A DNA stretch of 64,000 bases from Phytoseiulus persimilis (Eukaryota; Arthropoda; Arachnida; Mesostigmata; Phytoseiidae). The notes under the pieces were generated by a model. The model worked only from the letters and a program-made list of their open reading frames with translations, had not been told where the DNA came from and did no database searches. Shown in pieces: positions 33,735-43,631 of this stretch. The DNA lies in contig CM075102.1 of assembly GCA_037576195.1 (NCBI GenBank), positions 28,144,745 to 28,208,744 on the forward strand, written 5' to 3'. Position numbers and translations under genes: made by a program. How positions within the stretch are numbered: position 1 is the stretch's first letter; every line of letters starts with the position of its first letter.

Positions 33735-35135
33735 CGGTTAGGGGCCAGATCCCGGAAAACCAGTTCCACGAAAACCAGATACCCGAAATCCAGTTCCACG
33801 AAAAACAGTTTCTCGAAGACCAACTCCCCGAAGATATCCCTCTCCCGTATCCTAAGCGCTGCAGGCTGATCTAGCGGGGAGCCTTTCTGTATTACCAAGT
33901 ACTTTGTGTTGTTCATCATTCGCCCCAGGAAAGCGACGGAAAGCTCAAGCGGTGATTCGTGCTCTATCCTTCGAGGGAAGTCCCTGACATTGTTCCATCC
34001 CCAATTAGGCTTGGAATAGCCCTCATTTGCCATTCAATCATGAGCGCCCAACACGTTGGGCGCCTCAATTTTCTGTCAGTCAATTTTCTGTGTACCAGTT
34101 TGTTCTATGCTGATCGAAAATTCTGACTGAAATCGAGATATATTCTCGCAGATTGCAACATGTCTCCAGCTGTTTCTGGAGTCTCTCTCGTTGGTTTTGC
34201 TCCAGCTTATGAATATAAATTTGAAGCGCTCCATCGTGCTTGTAAAGAGCTCGTGTTGTGGTTTGCACGTCAGCTCCTCGAAATCGACGTTTAATCGTTG
34301 AAGCCTTGCTTCGGATGCTTCTAAAGCCCTTCTCATGGATTGCGTATCAGCTTCTTGAATCTGACTCTGAACTGCGTCTTGTCTCGCAGACGGTCCTGTA
34401 CGCTCTCAGCCACTCGAATTACGGTCTTGCGAATTCTTTAAGACGGTCTCGTAGGCGCTCGTAGACACTCTCATGCGTCGAGTCGTCTCCATAGACTCCA
34501 AAAAGTATGGTCGAATCGACGCCGGAATAAGCTCCATAGACTCCGGAAAGTATTACCAGATCGACGCCGGAATCTCCTCCTTAGACTCCTAAAAATGTGA
34601 TCAGATCGACGCCGAGCAAACTGACAAAGTGACAGACGAAGCGGATTATCCTTATCAAGTAATCAGGATATTGTTCGGTTTAGAAAAGTTAGAAATTCAA
34701 CATCTATCACGGAAGCTCAGCCAAGATAGAATGAAGATAGTAGGCCCTGGGAGGGGTATGGAGCCAAGGCCATACGGGCATCAATATGTCTCTGAATGTG
34801 TGAGACGTGCTCACACAATCTGTGAAATTCTTGTGTGTTGTTCAGTTCTTCATTTGTCCGATTTCGCCCGTTCCTGTGAATGAAGGAGGAAAGACAACCG
34901 AAACACTGATCTGTAGACAAGTCTGACTCCTTGAGCGACAGGAACGGACCGCGAGCAATTCAACAATGAATTTCACTCCGCCGGGTTTGAGGGGCAACTG
35001 AGAAAGGCAAACTTTCGGGGATCTGGGCTTTGGGGACCTGGTTTCCGGGAAACTGGTTTTCGGGAAACTGGGTTCTCGGGACGTGGTTTCCGGGAATCTG
35101 GTTGTCGGGATCTGGGCCTATGCCCAGCCACCGCT
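33735..35135. mobile_element. Foldback-like element with inverted 15-bp subrepeat arrays
   Basis: Two arrays of a degenerate 15-bp unit, consensus near CCAGTTTCCCGGAAA, lie in opposite orientation at about 33744-33835 and 35016-35118. The bases outside the arrays also match in inverted orientation: GGTTAGGGGCCAGATCCCGG on the left and GGCATAGGCCCAGATCCCGA read on the minus strand from the right. The arms are therefore homologous long inverted repeats around a spacer of about 1.2 kb. Arms built of tandem subrepeats recall Foldback/Galileo-type transposons. No transposase or clear target duplication was identified. Confidence 0.6.
34487..34621. repeat. 45-bp tandem repeat, three diverged copies
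   Basis: Units start at 34487, 34532 and 34577 with CTCCATAGACTCC or CTCCTTAGACTCC, and each contains a GATCGACGCCG-like block (first copy AATCGACGCCG). They lie in the spacer of the foldback-like element. Confidence 0.85.
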
Positions 35136-36547
35136 GGCTCGCCATGAACCGTTGCTCGGTGGTACGCTTGCAACTGACGCTCCGTGCTGAAGTCGGAGGG
35201 ACAGCCTGCGAAGTTTGATAACTTTTTGCAAGGCCGCGGATTCCCTCATTCTTCGATTGAAGCAAAGAGCAAAATCGAATTCAATTTTCCAACATGGCTG
35301 ACATCCGCGATAGTTAATCGAAACGGGAATGGTCGGCCATGCGAGAAAGCTTGGGAGGGCTAGCAGGGCCTCGAGCTGCAAGGCTATCAACTCCCAACTG
35401 TGAGTTAAAGCAAGAAACCGACACGATATTCTCTTTCCACCATCTTTGTTGGCAGCGATGCGAATACCCACCACCTGAGATGACTGGGAGATGATTTCGA
35501 GACACTCGGACGACCTCCCTGATTTTCCACGATCAATCCACGATCACATCTTTCCAGAGGTATGACCTCTACGAAAAAACGTCAACTTCTATGAATCGCA
35601 AACGGAGCAAGGTGATCATCGAGCGGTTCAGTCGACTTATCACTCGCTAGGAATCCGCGCCGCCTACCAACCTCTGACCTCCTTTCCATGTCTCAAAGTT
35701 TTGAGCGGCCATCTTTGAACACTCATGCATCGAGAATCTTCCAAACACTTCCCTCGTTTATTACCCGTTCCGTGGATCAAAACGAAGAATCCGCACACAA
35801 AAACTTGATCAGTCCTTCGCTCAGCCATACTTCGGCTCATTTGCCGCGCGGAATGTCCGGAAAAGTTGCCCAAAATTCTGCGCGGGTCATAATTGTTTGT
35901 GCCTCCAACAGATCACTACCGGACTTACGTGATCGAGGGTATCGTTGAAAAGTGCACGAGCCACCCTTCCCATTCCGGTGAAGCCGAGTACCAAACGGGG
36001 CTAAACTGTTTACTACGGAGCCTCAGCGGTTATCGAGAACATCAGGTATTGTTCAGCATTATCCGGCCAATGTTCCATGGATCCCTAAGGAGGGAGAGAC
36101 GAAGTATGGACAACAAGCTGAAGAAACTCGCCCAGGTGGCGATGTATCGGCGAACCAGCCTCGAGGTGATCTGTCGAGCCCGGCGAAAGAAAAAACGCGC
36201 GCGGTCCAGTGTTGAGAGCCCCACAGCGCCTCCGGGGATGCAGGTTTCCCGTATATTCTGAACCGGAGACTCTGCGCCACACGAAGTCGCAATCCCCGAC
36301 AGTTATGTCGTTTTAGAGAAAACTCGACTTGCCGACCAGTTGCACAACTGTACAACTCGTGCGAATAGATAAACGGTTCAAAGTAAGTTTCGTCAAGCTG
36401 TTGTGGCACAAACACTGGAATTGTCGCGGGCGTACTGAGCGCGGAACTTCATTCCCAGGAAGAGTTCGATGCTCGATTGGTTGTGGGCACCTCGGCAGGG
36501 GAACGCCTCGTCACACCTCTGAAAGACCGCGATAGCATGCCTCGATA

Positions 36548-37343
36548 TTGGACATACTCGTCGAGAAACAACCGAGAAACAGCGAAGAATCTCAAGCAAG
36601 AGTCGTGGGGAGACTACGGGCCCAAACCCCACGTTGCCTGCCCGAACCGTTGACCGATAGCCCTATGTCAGCTGAGTTTAGAGAATCACGGCTCATGACT
36701 GACGAAGTCGACAAGGACGACTCGACTCCGAATCTCGATTTAGGAAGCCATCGAACAGGTGATCGACATGGGACAGTGCCGGAAGAAAAGAGGATCCTTC
36801 GGGGACTACCATCTCCGAAAAAGCTTTTGGTTTTGAAGCCCTCGTCATCAACTGGTACGGTTTCCAGACAGAGTGCCATCCGGAAATCTCTCGCGATAGC
36901 GGGCACCGACAGCGAAATCGAAGCGTCGGAGCTCAACGAAAACAGTCACTCCAAGGACGAAATCTCGGGTGAGAGCCGATTTTTGTCGAATCCCAGTGGA
37001 CTAAGAGCAATGAGCTTCCGCTCTCCCCCTGCTGCCCGAGGATTAACCGAGTACGCTCCTTCTCGCTGCTCAATTATTTCATTTTTCAATCGCAGTCCAA
37101 GGCTTGCGTGTCTGGAGCAGGCGCAAGTGGCTTGATAGGAGATTCCGTAGCCCACATTGACTTTTTGGCTGCTAAAGGCTCTTCATCATTGGTAACCGAG
37201 CATCCTCATGGAGGCAACTCGGCCTCTGAGTCTCCCATGTTCTGGAAGCAGGTTCAATCCTCGCGACGGAGGTTCCAAAACAGGAGGAGTGTATGTATCG
37301 AGGAATCGCAGAGAATGAAGCCGAACCTCATGCTACAATACTG
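36548..37343 (+). CDS. Hypothetical low-complexity coding region, doubtful
   Basis: An open frame from 36548 encodes a Ser-, Glu- and Lys-rich segment (includes KRILRGLPSPKKLLVL and SRQSAIRKSLAIAG) that looks like a disordered protein. A good donor (GTGAGA at 36969) and a good acceptor (TTTCAATCGCAG, exon from 37096) bracket a 127-bp possible intron. The downstream frame that stays open longest, to 37343, is out of phase with the upstream frame; the in-phase reading stops at 37159. The minus strand is also open over 36592-36936. No known domain. It may be a fast-evolving gene, a remnant or chance. Confidence 0.25.
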
Positions 37344-38535
37344 AAGTTCGGTGTCTTAGGGCAACTCACGAGAAAATGAATATCATTCTTCAACAGACGT
37401 GACGGGTTAATATGAGAGAGATCACTCCGATGAACTGGTGACGCTGGAGCCGAGTGAAGAACACCATGTCGGAATGAAATGGATGCAATGCAACATCAGG
37501 ACGAAAATCTCAAGAAGCCCGCTAGTTTGACGGATTTTTACACAGTCTTGCCCAGTACCGGATGAGGTGTCTGAGACCGGATTTCTTGATGAGGGAAGAG
37601 CGTTCTCATGTGGCTCAAATTACTCATTTGTCCTTTCCAGCAATGCCGTGATGAGACATTGAGCAAAAATCATCGATTGAATCCCCCATCGAGGAGACTG
37701 CATCAGCCTTTCACCCCGTTTCCCCAACACGAGTAGAGCCGAGACGAAAGCGCTCAGGGAATCAGTGCTCTCTCACGAGGAGAGAATCCATCCATCTGCC
37801 GCCGGAATCGCTTATGTGCGTTCCGATGCTATCCGATTGGGTATAGAAATTCACAACTGTGTTGGTCGTTGGAGTCTGAGGAATGTAAGTCTGATCCACC
37901 TGTCGAATTGCGGACGCAACGTCCTCGCACGCGCGCTGTCTGTAATAAAATTTGTAAGATTCCAAAGAAGAAATATCATTATGACCTCGCAAAAACAGCA
38001 TTGGTGGGAAAGAAACATGGGACTATGCACTTCGATTCCCTGAATCTCGCTGAATTCGGTACGCTGAGTACCTTACCTTTCGCGCAGTTAAAAAGCAGTG
38101 ACTGGAATGATGATTTTAGCCAGGATCACATCACAGCCAGGAAACAATGCCATTAAGTTCACTGCACGCAAATTTAGGAGTCTCACTGCACTGAAAAATT
38201 AAGTGCCGAGTTGCACACACAAGACCTGAAGTTACGTTCGGAAACCGAATCGGGGCGATTCCGGCCCGTAAATAAAATCTGTTGGATCTCCTGGGTAACC
38301 TGAATAATATATATCCGAAAGGTCGGCATTCTCTGGTGATTTTCACTTGGGGGAAAGACCTCGATCCCGCCTCGTTGAGAAGTTGGTCCGGCAGAAGGTG
38401 ACCATCCAACCGCGCACGCGGCCGATGCCAGTCGGCGAAAGGCCGGCTGGTAAAAAATACGAATCGCGCGGGATTCAGTCAGCTTTGTACATGCAGTCGA
38501 GCGCGACATCATTGAAAAAGCCCCCCTGCGTACAC

Positions 38536-38880
38536 GAGCGATTTTACTCGAAGGGTCGAAAATTCCAAAAATCGCGATTCTACGGTTCCGGCGAAGCTAA
38601 GATTCTGAACTCCTATTTTCTCCCTGGAATCATCAAGCTTGTCGGAAAATAGGGGTCCAAAAAAAAATTGAGCCTCCCGGAACTGTCACTTGAACACGTT
38701 CCATCGTTGTTCGCCTTGCGAAAAACGTGATTTCGTGTGGTCCACCCACGGAAAAGTATGAAATTATTCTGAGAAGAAAATAGGGGGTCATGCTCTTAGT
38801 TTTCGCCAAGCCGTGAAATCGCGATTTTGAACCCATCCCACCCCCATGAATTTCGACCCCATCAGTAAACAATGTCTTGC
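38536..38880. repeat. Imperfect palindrome (inverted repeat about 100 bp per arm)
   Basis: Left arm about 38536-38635; right arm about 38761-38880 on the minus strand. Shared blocks in order are GGGTCGAAA, AAATCGCGATT, a GGCGAA block, CTAAGA and CCTATTTTCT. The right arm carries an extra G-rich stretch. It is likely a decayed MITE or the ends of a deleted DNA transposon. No target duplication could be set. Confidence 0.65.
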
Positions 38881-40397
38881 TTGAGTGCATCTGAAATCTC
38901 TGGAACCGAATTCCGCGTATTCCGCATTTTTAATCATCTTCCTGCGCACCCTGGGAGCGGAGTTCTGAGCGATCGAAGTTGGTGAACCACGACTCTTGCA
39001 TCCACCGAATATATCGCTTATTTCGTCAAGGATTTTGCAAATATGTCGTTGTTGGTTCGAATGCAACTCTTCCTTTGTTCCAACGATCACAGATATTACG
39101 TGGTGGATACATTCATTCATTATCAGCGGAATGAATATACGCATGGAGTGAAATGAGCTCCGCTCGGCCCGCGTCGTTTATCAATCGAATCTTCTTTCGT
39201 AGTTCACCGATTCGCCACAAGTAATCGACTACCCTACGGTTTACCATTCCTACTTTTGCGATAGCTTACACGGGCTCCAAGCAAGCTTAACTTCAGAGAT
39301 ATTGCGAAGGAGTTCCGCTGAAAGTCCCGCATTTTTGTCCCAAACAACGAGAGCTCCCGACGAAAAAGCGAGAAGAGAAAATGCCGCCCTGAGATCTGCC
39401 GCCCGGTTCGGGTACTCCGCCCCCCCTCCCATTAGGTACGACGCTGCGCTTCGTGAAACGAACCGAGCAGCTCGCATTATGGTTCCCATTGGATTTATTA
39501 AATCATGAATCTAGGATCCGGGAGAATGCCGAGAATCCCAACTGGCTGTCCGGAGTCATCCACCTCTGATGAGAGCTCCGGAGAAGTCATCGGGCTCCGA
39601 TAGACTCGGAGCGCGCCTTAGAACCGAAATCTCGTCGTCGCCCCTCCCAAACACCGCCTCCACTAGCAGACGAAAATTGCGTTTCCCATTTCAGAACCTG
39701 CGGCCAAATGTATTTCGCGCTCTGGAGCGCCTCAACTTGTCCGGTGCTTGCTTCCAATGGGGCGCAGTGGAAAGCGTGACGTCGATATTTCTCACAAGGC
39801 TGTGTACCCGGTGCCCAGTGGAGCAAAGTTCTGAGACGCGACAGAAAAGGTAAACGGCCCGCACCGCTCCAGCAACGCACATTTGTTTACTACACCAATA
39901 GGGCCGGAGCTCCACATGTCCGAATTCTGTCGGGAAATCTTTCGCGGACTCTTACGGAGTCATCTGCGAGTCGGAAAGACTCCTGGATAGTTGGAAGACA
40001 GCCGGGGTGTAACGATTATCAATATGCTGAGCCTCCGCGATGTTTCAAGAGATAAAGAGAGAGTGCATCGTCCTCGGGAAAGTGAAAGATAGTGCTTGCG
40101 AGCTTTATAGTTCTATGAGTTCTTCGTCGACGGGCCAGAAGCATTTTGATATCCTGCCAGGAGGGTCAAGTTTCCTCGAGAGAATATGAGGAATATTGAA
40201 GCCGGGGAAACCTCGCTTGGCAGCCAGGATTTTTCGGGAGCCACTGACAGCTGTTAGAGCAACCCTGCGCGATGCTGGTACTCAGATATCATAGGTGCTC
40301 GTTTCAGATTTCGCCGAAGATATTTTTCAACATCAACTGAACAGGTTATAAATTTGTCTGCTTACAGCGACGAATCGCTCAACTGAAAGCTCTCACA

Positions 40398-41735
40398 ATG
40401 GGAGAACTGGGCTATGTGGTCAAGTTCGCTGCCGGATCCAGAGCTCTCGTATTTGTCTTACAATTCCTATGCAACCATTTCGTACCGGACCACGATGCCG
40501 ATGCCTTCCGCTCTCCACTGGTCAAGCTGGAACAGTCCCACTGGAGCACCGGAGATTCCGTCGTACACTATTTACTCGAGGGTCTCAATCGATGGGACTC
40601 TCAATACTTCACTCACATTGCTCAGTTCGGTTACACGTACGAGCACCTGGTTGCTTTCTTCCCGCTGCTTCCGTGGCTGATGGCTCTCACGAGTCAAATC
40701 TTGCAGGTTAGCTATTTAAATGAGAAATCAAGGCTCCCGTGAGGAATTCCGATCCCGGGGTGACCCGATGCTTCTCGAGTATACCCAACTGATGAATGAC
40801 TGATCTCTCTTTCTAGGACATTTTCGGTGCCGCTCTATGTCACTCAAGCTGGATACTGATCTCTGGTGTCCTCATCTCCAACTTTTCATTCGTACTGTCC
40901 GCCGTCGTTCTGTACTACCTGACTCGACTTCTCTTCATAGATCGCCATTTCCCATTGAAAGTGACCAAGCTTTATTGCTTCAATCCCGCATCTATTTTCT
41001 TCTCGTCGTGCTACACGGAGTCTCTCTTTGCATTTCTCACCTTCTCCGGACTATATTTCCTTGAAAGAGACTTCGATACGCTGGCAACAATCATGTTCGC
41101 AGCGAGTAGCATGACGCGTTCCAACGCCACCCTGGTGCCAATATTCTACTTGTACAAAATACGCCATCGGTACTTCCGAGGCAAATACTACTTTGGTTTG
41201 ATCATGCGTATGGGACTGGCATGCGCTGGTAACGTGGCTGTCCAATTGTATTTTTGGGAAAGGTTCTGCTTCCCACATGCGAGAACTCAGTTTCCCGAAT
41301 TGGTGCATTCCTACGCTGAAAGTCTCAACTACAAAATCGTCGGAGATGAGGCTTCAGAATGGTGTTTCAACCTCATACCTTTATCGTACAGCTACGTACA
41401 GGCCAAATATTGGAACGTTGGTCTTCTGAAATACTGGGAGATGAAACAAATGCCAAACTTCGTTCTAGCGATGCCCATCCTCGTCTGACGTCACACTTCT
41501 GTAGAAGCGAGCATCATCGACGCCTCCAGCGATATTGTGTGCACGCAGTCATTCTTAGCTGTATCTTCGTGTTCTTCGCCAATGTTCAGTCTCCACCAGA
41601 GTCATTATGAGTGCGTCTCCGTTGCCCTTCTGGGCAGCAGCCTCCGCAAAGAACCCCACGCTAGTCTGGGCTTACTTCATCTGGTACTTCTTCGTCGGCA
41701 TATTCCTTCACTCGAATTTTTTGCCATGGACGTAA
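40398..41735 (+). CDS. PIGV: GPI mannosyltransferase 2 (PIG-V), apparent 3' frameshift
   Basis: ER multipass enzyme that adds the second mannose to the GPI-anchor precursor. Exon 1 is 40398-40706 (103 codons, with the luminal RWDSQYFTHIAQFGYTYEH motif). Exon 2 is 40817-41482 (222 codons), including CFNPASIFFSSCYTESLFA, a TRSNATL segment and the signature YVQAKYWNVGLLKYWEMKQM followed by PNFVLA. The third block starts at 41530, reads YCVHAVILSCIFVFFANVQ, and then needs a one-base shift near 41590 to continue as TRVIMS and end FLHSNFLPWT, the universal PIG-V C-terminus (stop 41733-41735). The implied intron 2 is only 47 bp with a weak GTCTGA donor, unlike every other intron here. Either the 3' end is mutated, the sequence lost a base, or the splicing is unusual. 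Predicted length is about 390 residues (human 493). Confidence 0.88.
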
Positions 41736-41739
41736 TAAA
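41734..41739 (+). promoter_or_regulatory. Poly(A) signal overlapping PIG-V stop codon
   Basis: The stop TAA (41733-41735) shares two bases with AATAAA, which would leave a 3' UTR of only about 20-30 nt if it is used. Confidence 0.5.
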
Positions 41740-43631
41740 ATGGTATTTGAGCTTTTGCATTAGCAGAAAACAGCTATATGTATGCAATCTTATCGACTCC
41801 TCTGCAGAGGGAGCGATGTCTTCCCGATGCTCGTTTGGAAGACCCTTCTCTGAGGCATCCAGGGTGTGTGCTTGGAATAACTAACCCTGATACTGTAGGA
41901 ATACAGTCATCCTGAGGGAGTGAGTACGCAATGAGAGTCGTATTGGAAAACACTATCGGGGCTGATCTATATATTGTCGACATCTCCGCGAAACGTACAT
42001 ATCTATTCTTATTATTAAAAACTGGATGTGTAGTGGACTCCTGTGCGACTCTAACCGATTCGAACTTATTGATATCGCGCGCGGCATGGCTCGACCGTGG
42101 TAGCTGGAACGGCTGGTTAGTGGTATCAACCGAAGGAATAAGAACTCAGAATCAGGAGTGAACCTCATGAGCGATACATAAGGTGGTTTTTATTTCGAAG
42201 TCCGGTTCTCTCAATGGGTGGTTGGCACCAAAATTCTGATGATGTGTGGAAGATAGTCTGACTATATACAGATCGTTAGCAGTCCTAAACCAGAATGAAG
42301 TGATCAGGTATAACTGGAGAATCTATCAGTAACAGATTGGATTTAGAGGGAATTACCTTTCGCATGTCGCGGGAGCCAGATCGGAGCTGTCGCGAGCGAC
42401 AAAATCAAGATGGGAGAGATTCGCCTCACCGATTCCCAAGTACTCTGACACAAATGCGTCTGGTCGGCTGAAGAATTCTTTGCGAGTACGGGTTTCAACA
42501 GAAGTTTGAAAAGCTCGTAGACCGGAGTTACAATTTCCTCCTCGTGACTATTGATCATGTTTTTGGGATTCAAGTCGCTCGTTGTGATCACTCTCCACAC
42601 AGCACGAATAAACAAGGAGAGAAAGCTGATTCTGTGGACACCAAGACTGAACACAAGTTGAGATCCGCTTGCCGGAGGCCAAAAGTGGCTGGAGTCTTCA
42701 AGAGACGTGCACGGGGCTCCGGTCTTCGTAGAAGTCCGCGAGCCTCGAGGCTGTCAGCTAAGAGCTCGGCTGCATTATTTTGTTCGGTGCGCTCCATTCA
42801 TCACGGAATATAATTGTTCGTTGAAGGTCCGTCGGCTCCGACATCATTGAAGGGCATTCAAGGCCCCCGGTAGCAAAAAAGAAAATTGGAGAAAGAGACC
42901 GACAAATCCCGGATGCCAAGACGCTCACAAAAAACCGTACGACGCCATGAGGTCCACACTTTCGAGGCGATTCCACGCTATACATCATTCGCCTCCCTGT
43001 CGCTGAATCGATTTTTCCTGTGTTCAGTTACCCGCCCATTCCTCGAACTGCTTCACAAGTTCTCCATAACGCAATTAGGTCTCTCAATTTCTGCACCTCT
43101 CACCGAAGCCATGCGATATTCAGAATCCAGCTTTTTCCAGACGGTGCCGCTTTCTCTCTGGTTACAAGCCTGCCATGTTTCGGTAGGTAGTTGTCACTAT
43201 CTGTACAAAGGTCGACCGCGCGGCGTAACTAGTGTGAGTCTGGTAGAAGTGCCTCGTATTCTTCTACCTTTTCCGTACCCGCCGTGCGTGCAATCGCCCC
43301 CACTCACTGTTTTTAGAGCTCTCCATCATAATTTTCCCTCATCGGCGGCCGCCGCATCATTATCACCTTCGTCTTCTGCTAGGAGAACGTGATGATAATA
43401 ATCGCGCTGATAATAGTAATATAATATTAACTATAATCTCTACTAGAAGAAATCGGCCGGCCACCTATACAGTTCGTGAAACAGTGCCCAAAGCACATTC
43501 CCACAACTTGAGCAACATTTTCCAGCGCTGCCGTTTCTTTTTTTTACAAGCCCATCTTTAGCACCCCATACGTTCGGGGGTGGAACATAAGAGGGATCCA
43601 ATGTACATGAGTTGAGTTTCAGGCTTGGAAA
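41740..43631. other. Intergenic, nothing recognised
   Basis: A 168-codon plus-strand frame at 42886-43392 has no recognisable domain. An AT-rich ATAATA-type stretch lies near 43392-43440. The end of this interval should hold the BCL9 3' UTR. Confidence 0.4.

Larger units (their letters stand above)
35136..40397. other. Gene-poor interval before PIG-V
   Basis: Apart from the doubtful coding region at 36548-37343 and the palindrome at 38536-38880, I see only short frames. The last few hundred bases before 40398 should hold the PIG-V promoter; no TATA box stands out. Confidence 0.35.

Noticed and set aside
42886..43392. 168-codon plus-strand frame
   Set aside because: Composition is irregular, no domain, no transcript signals.
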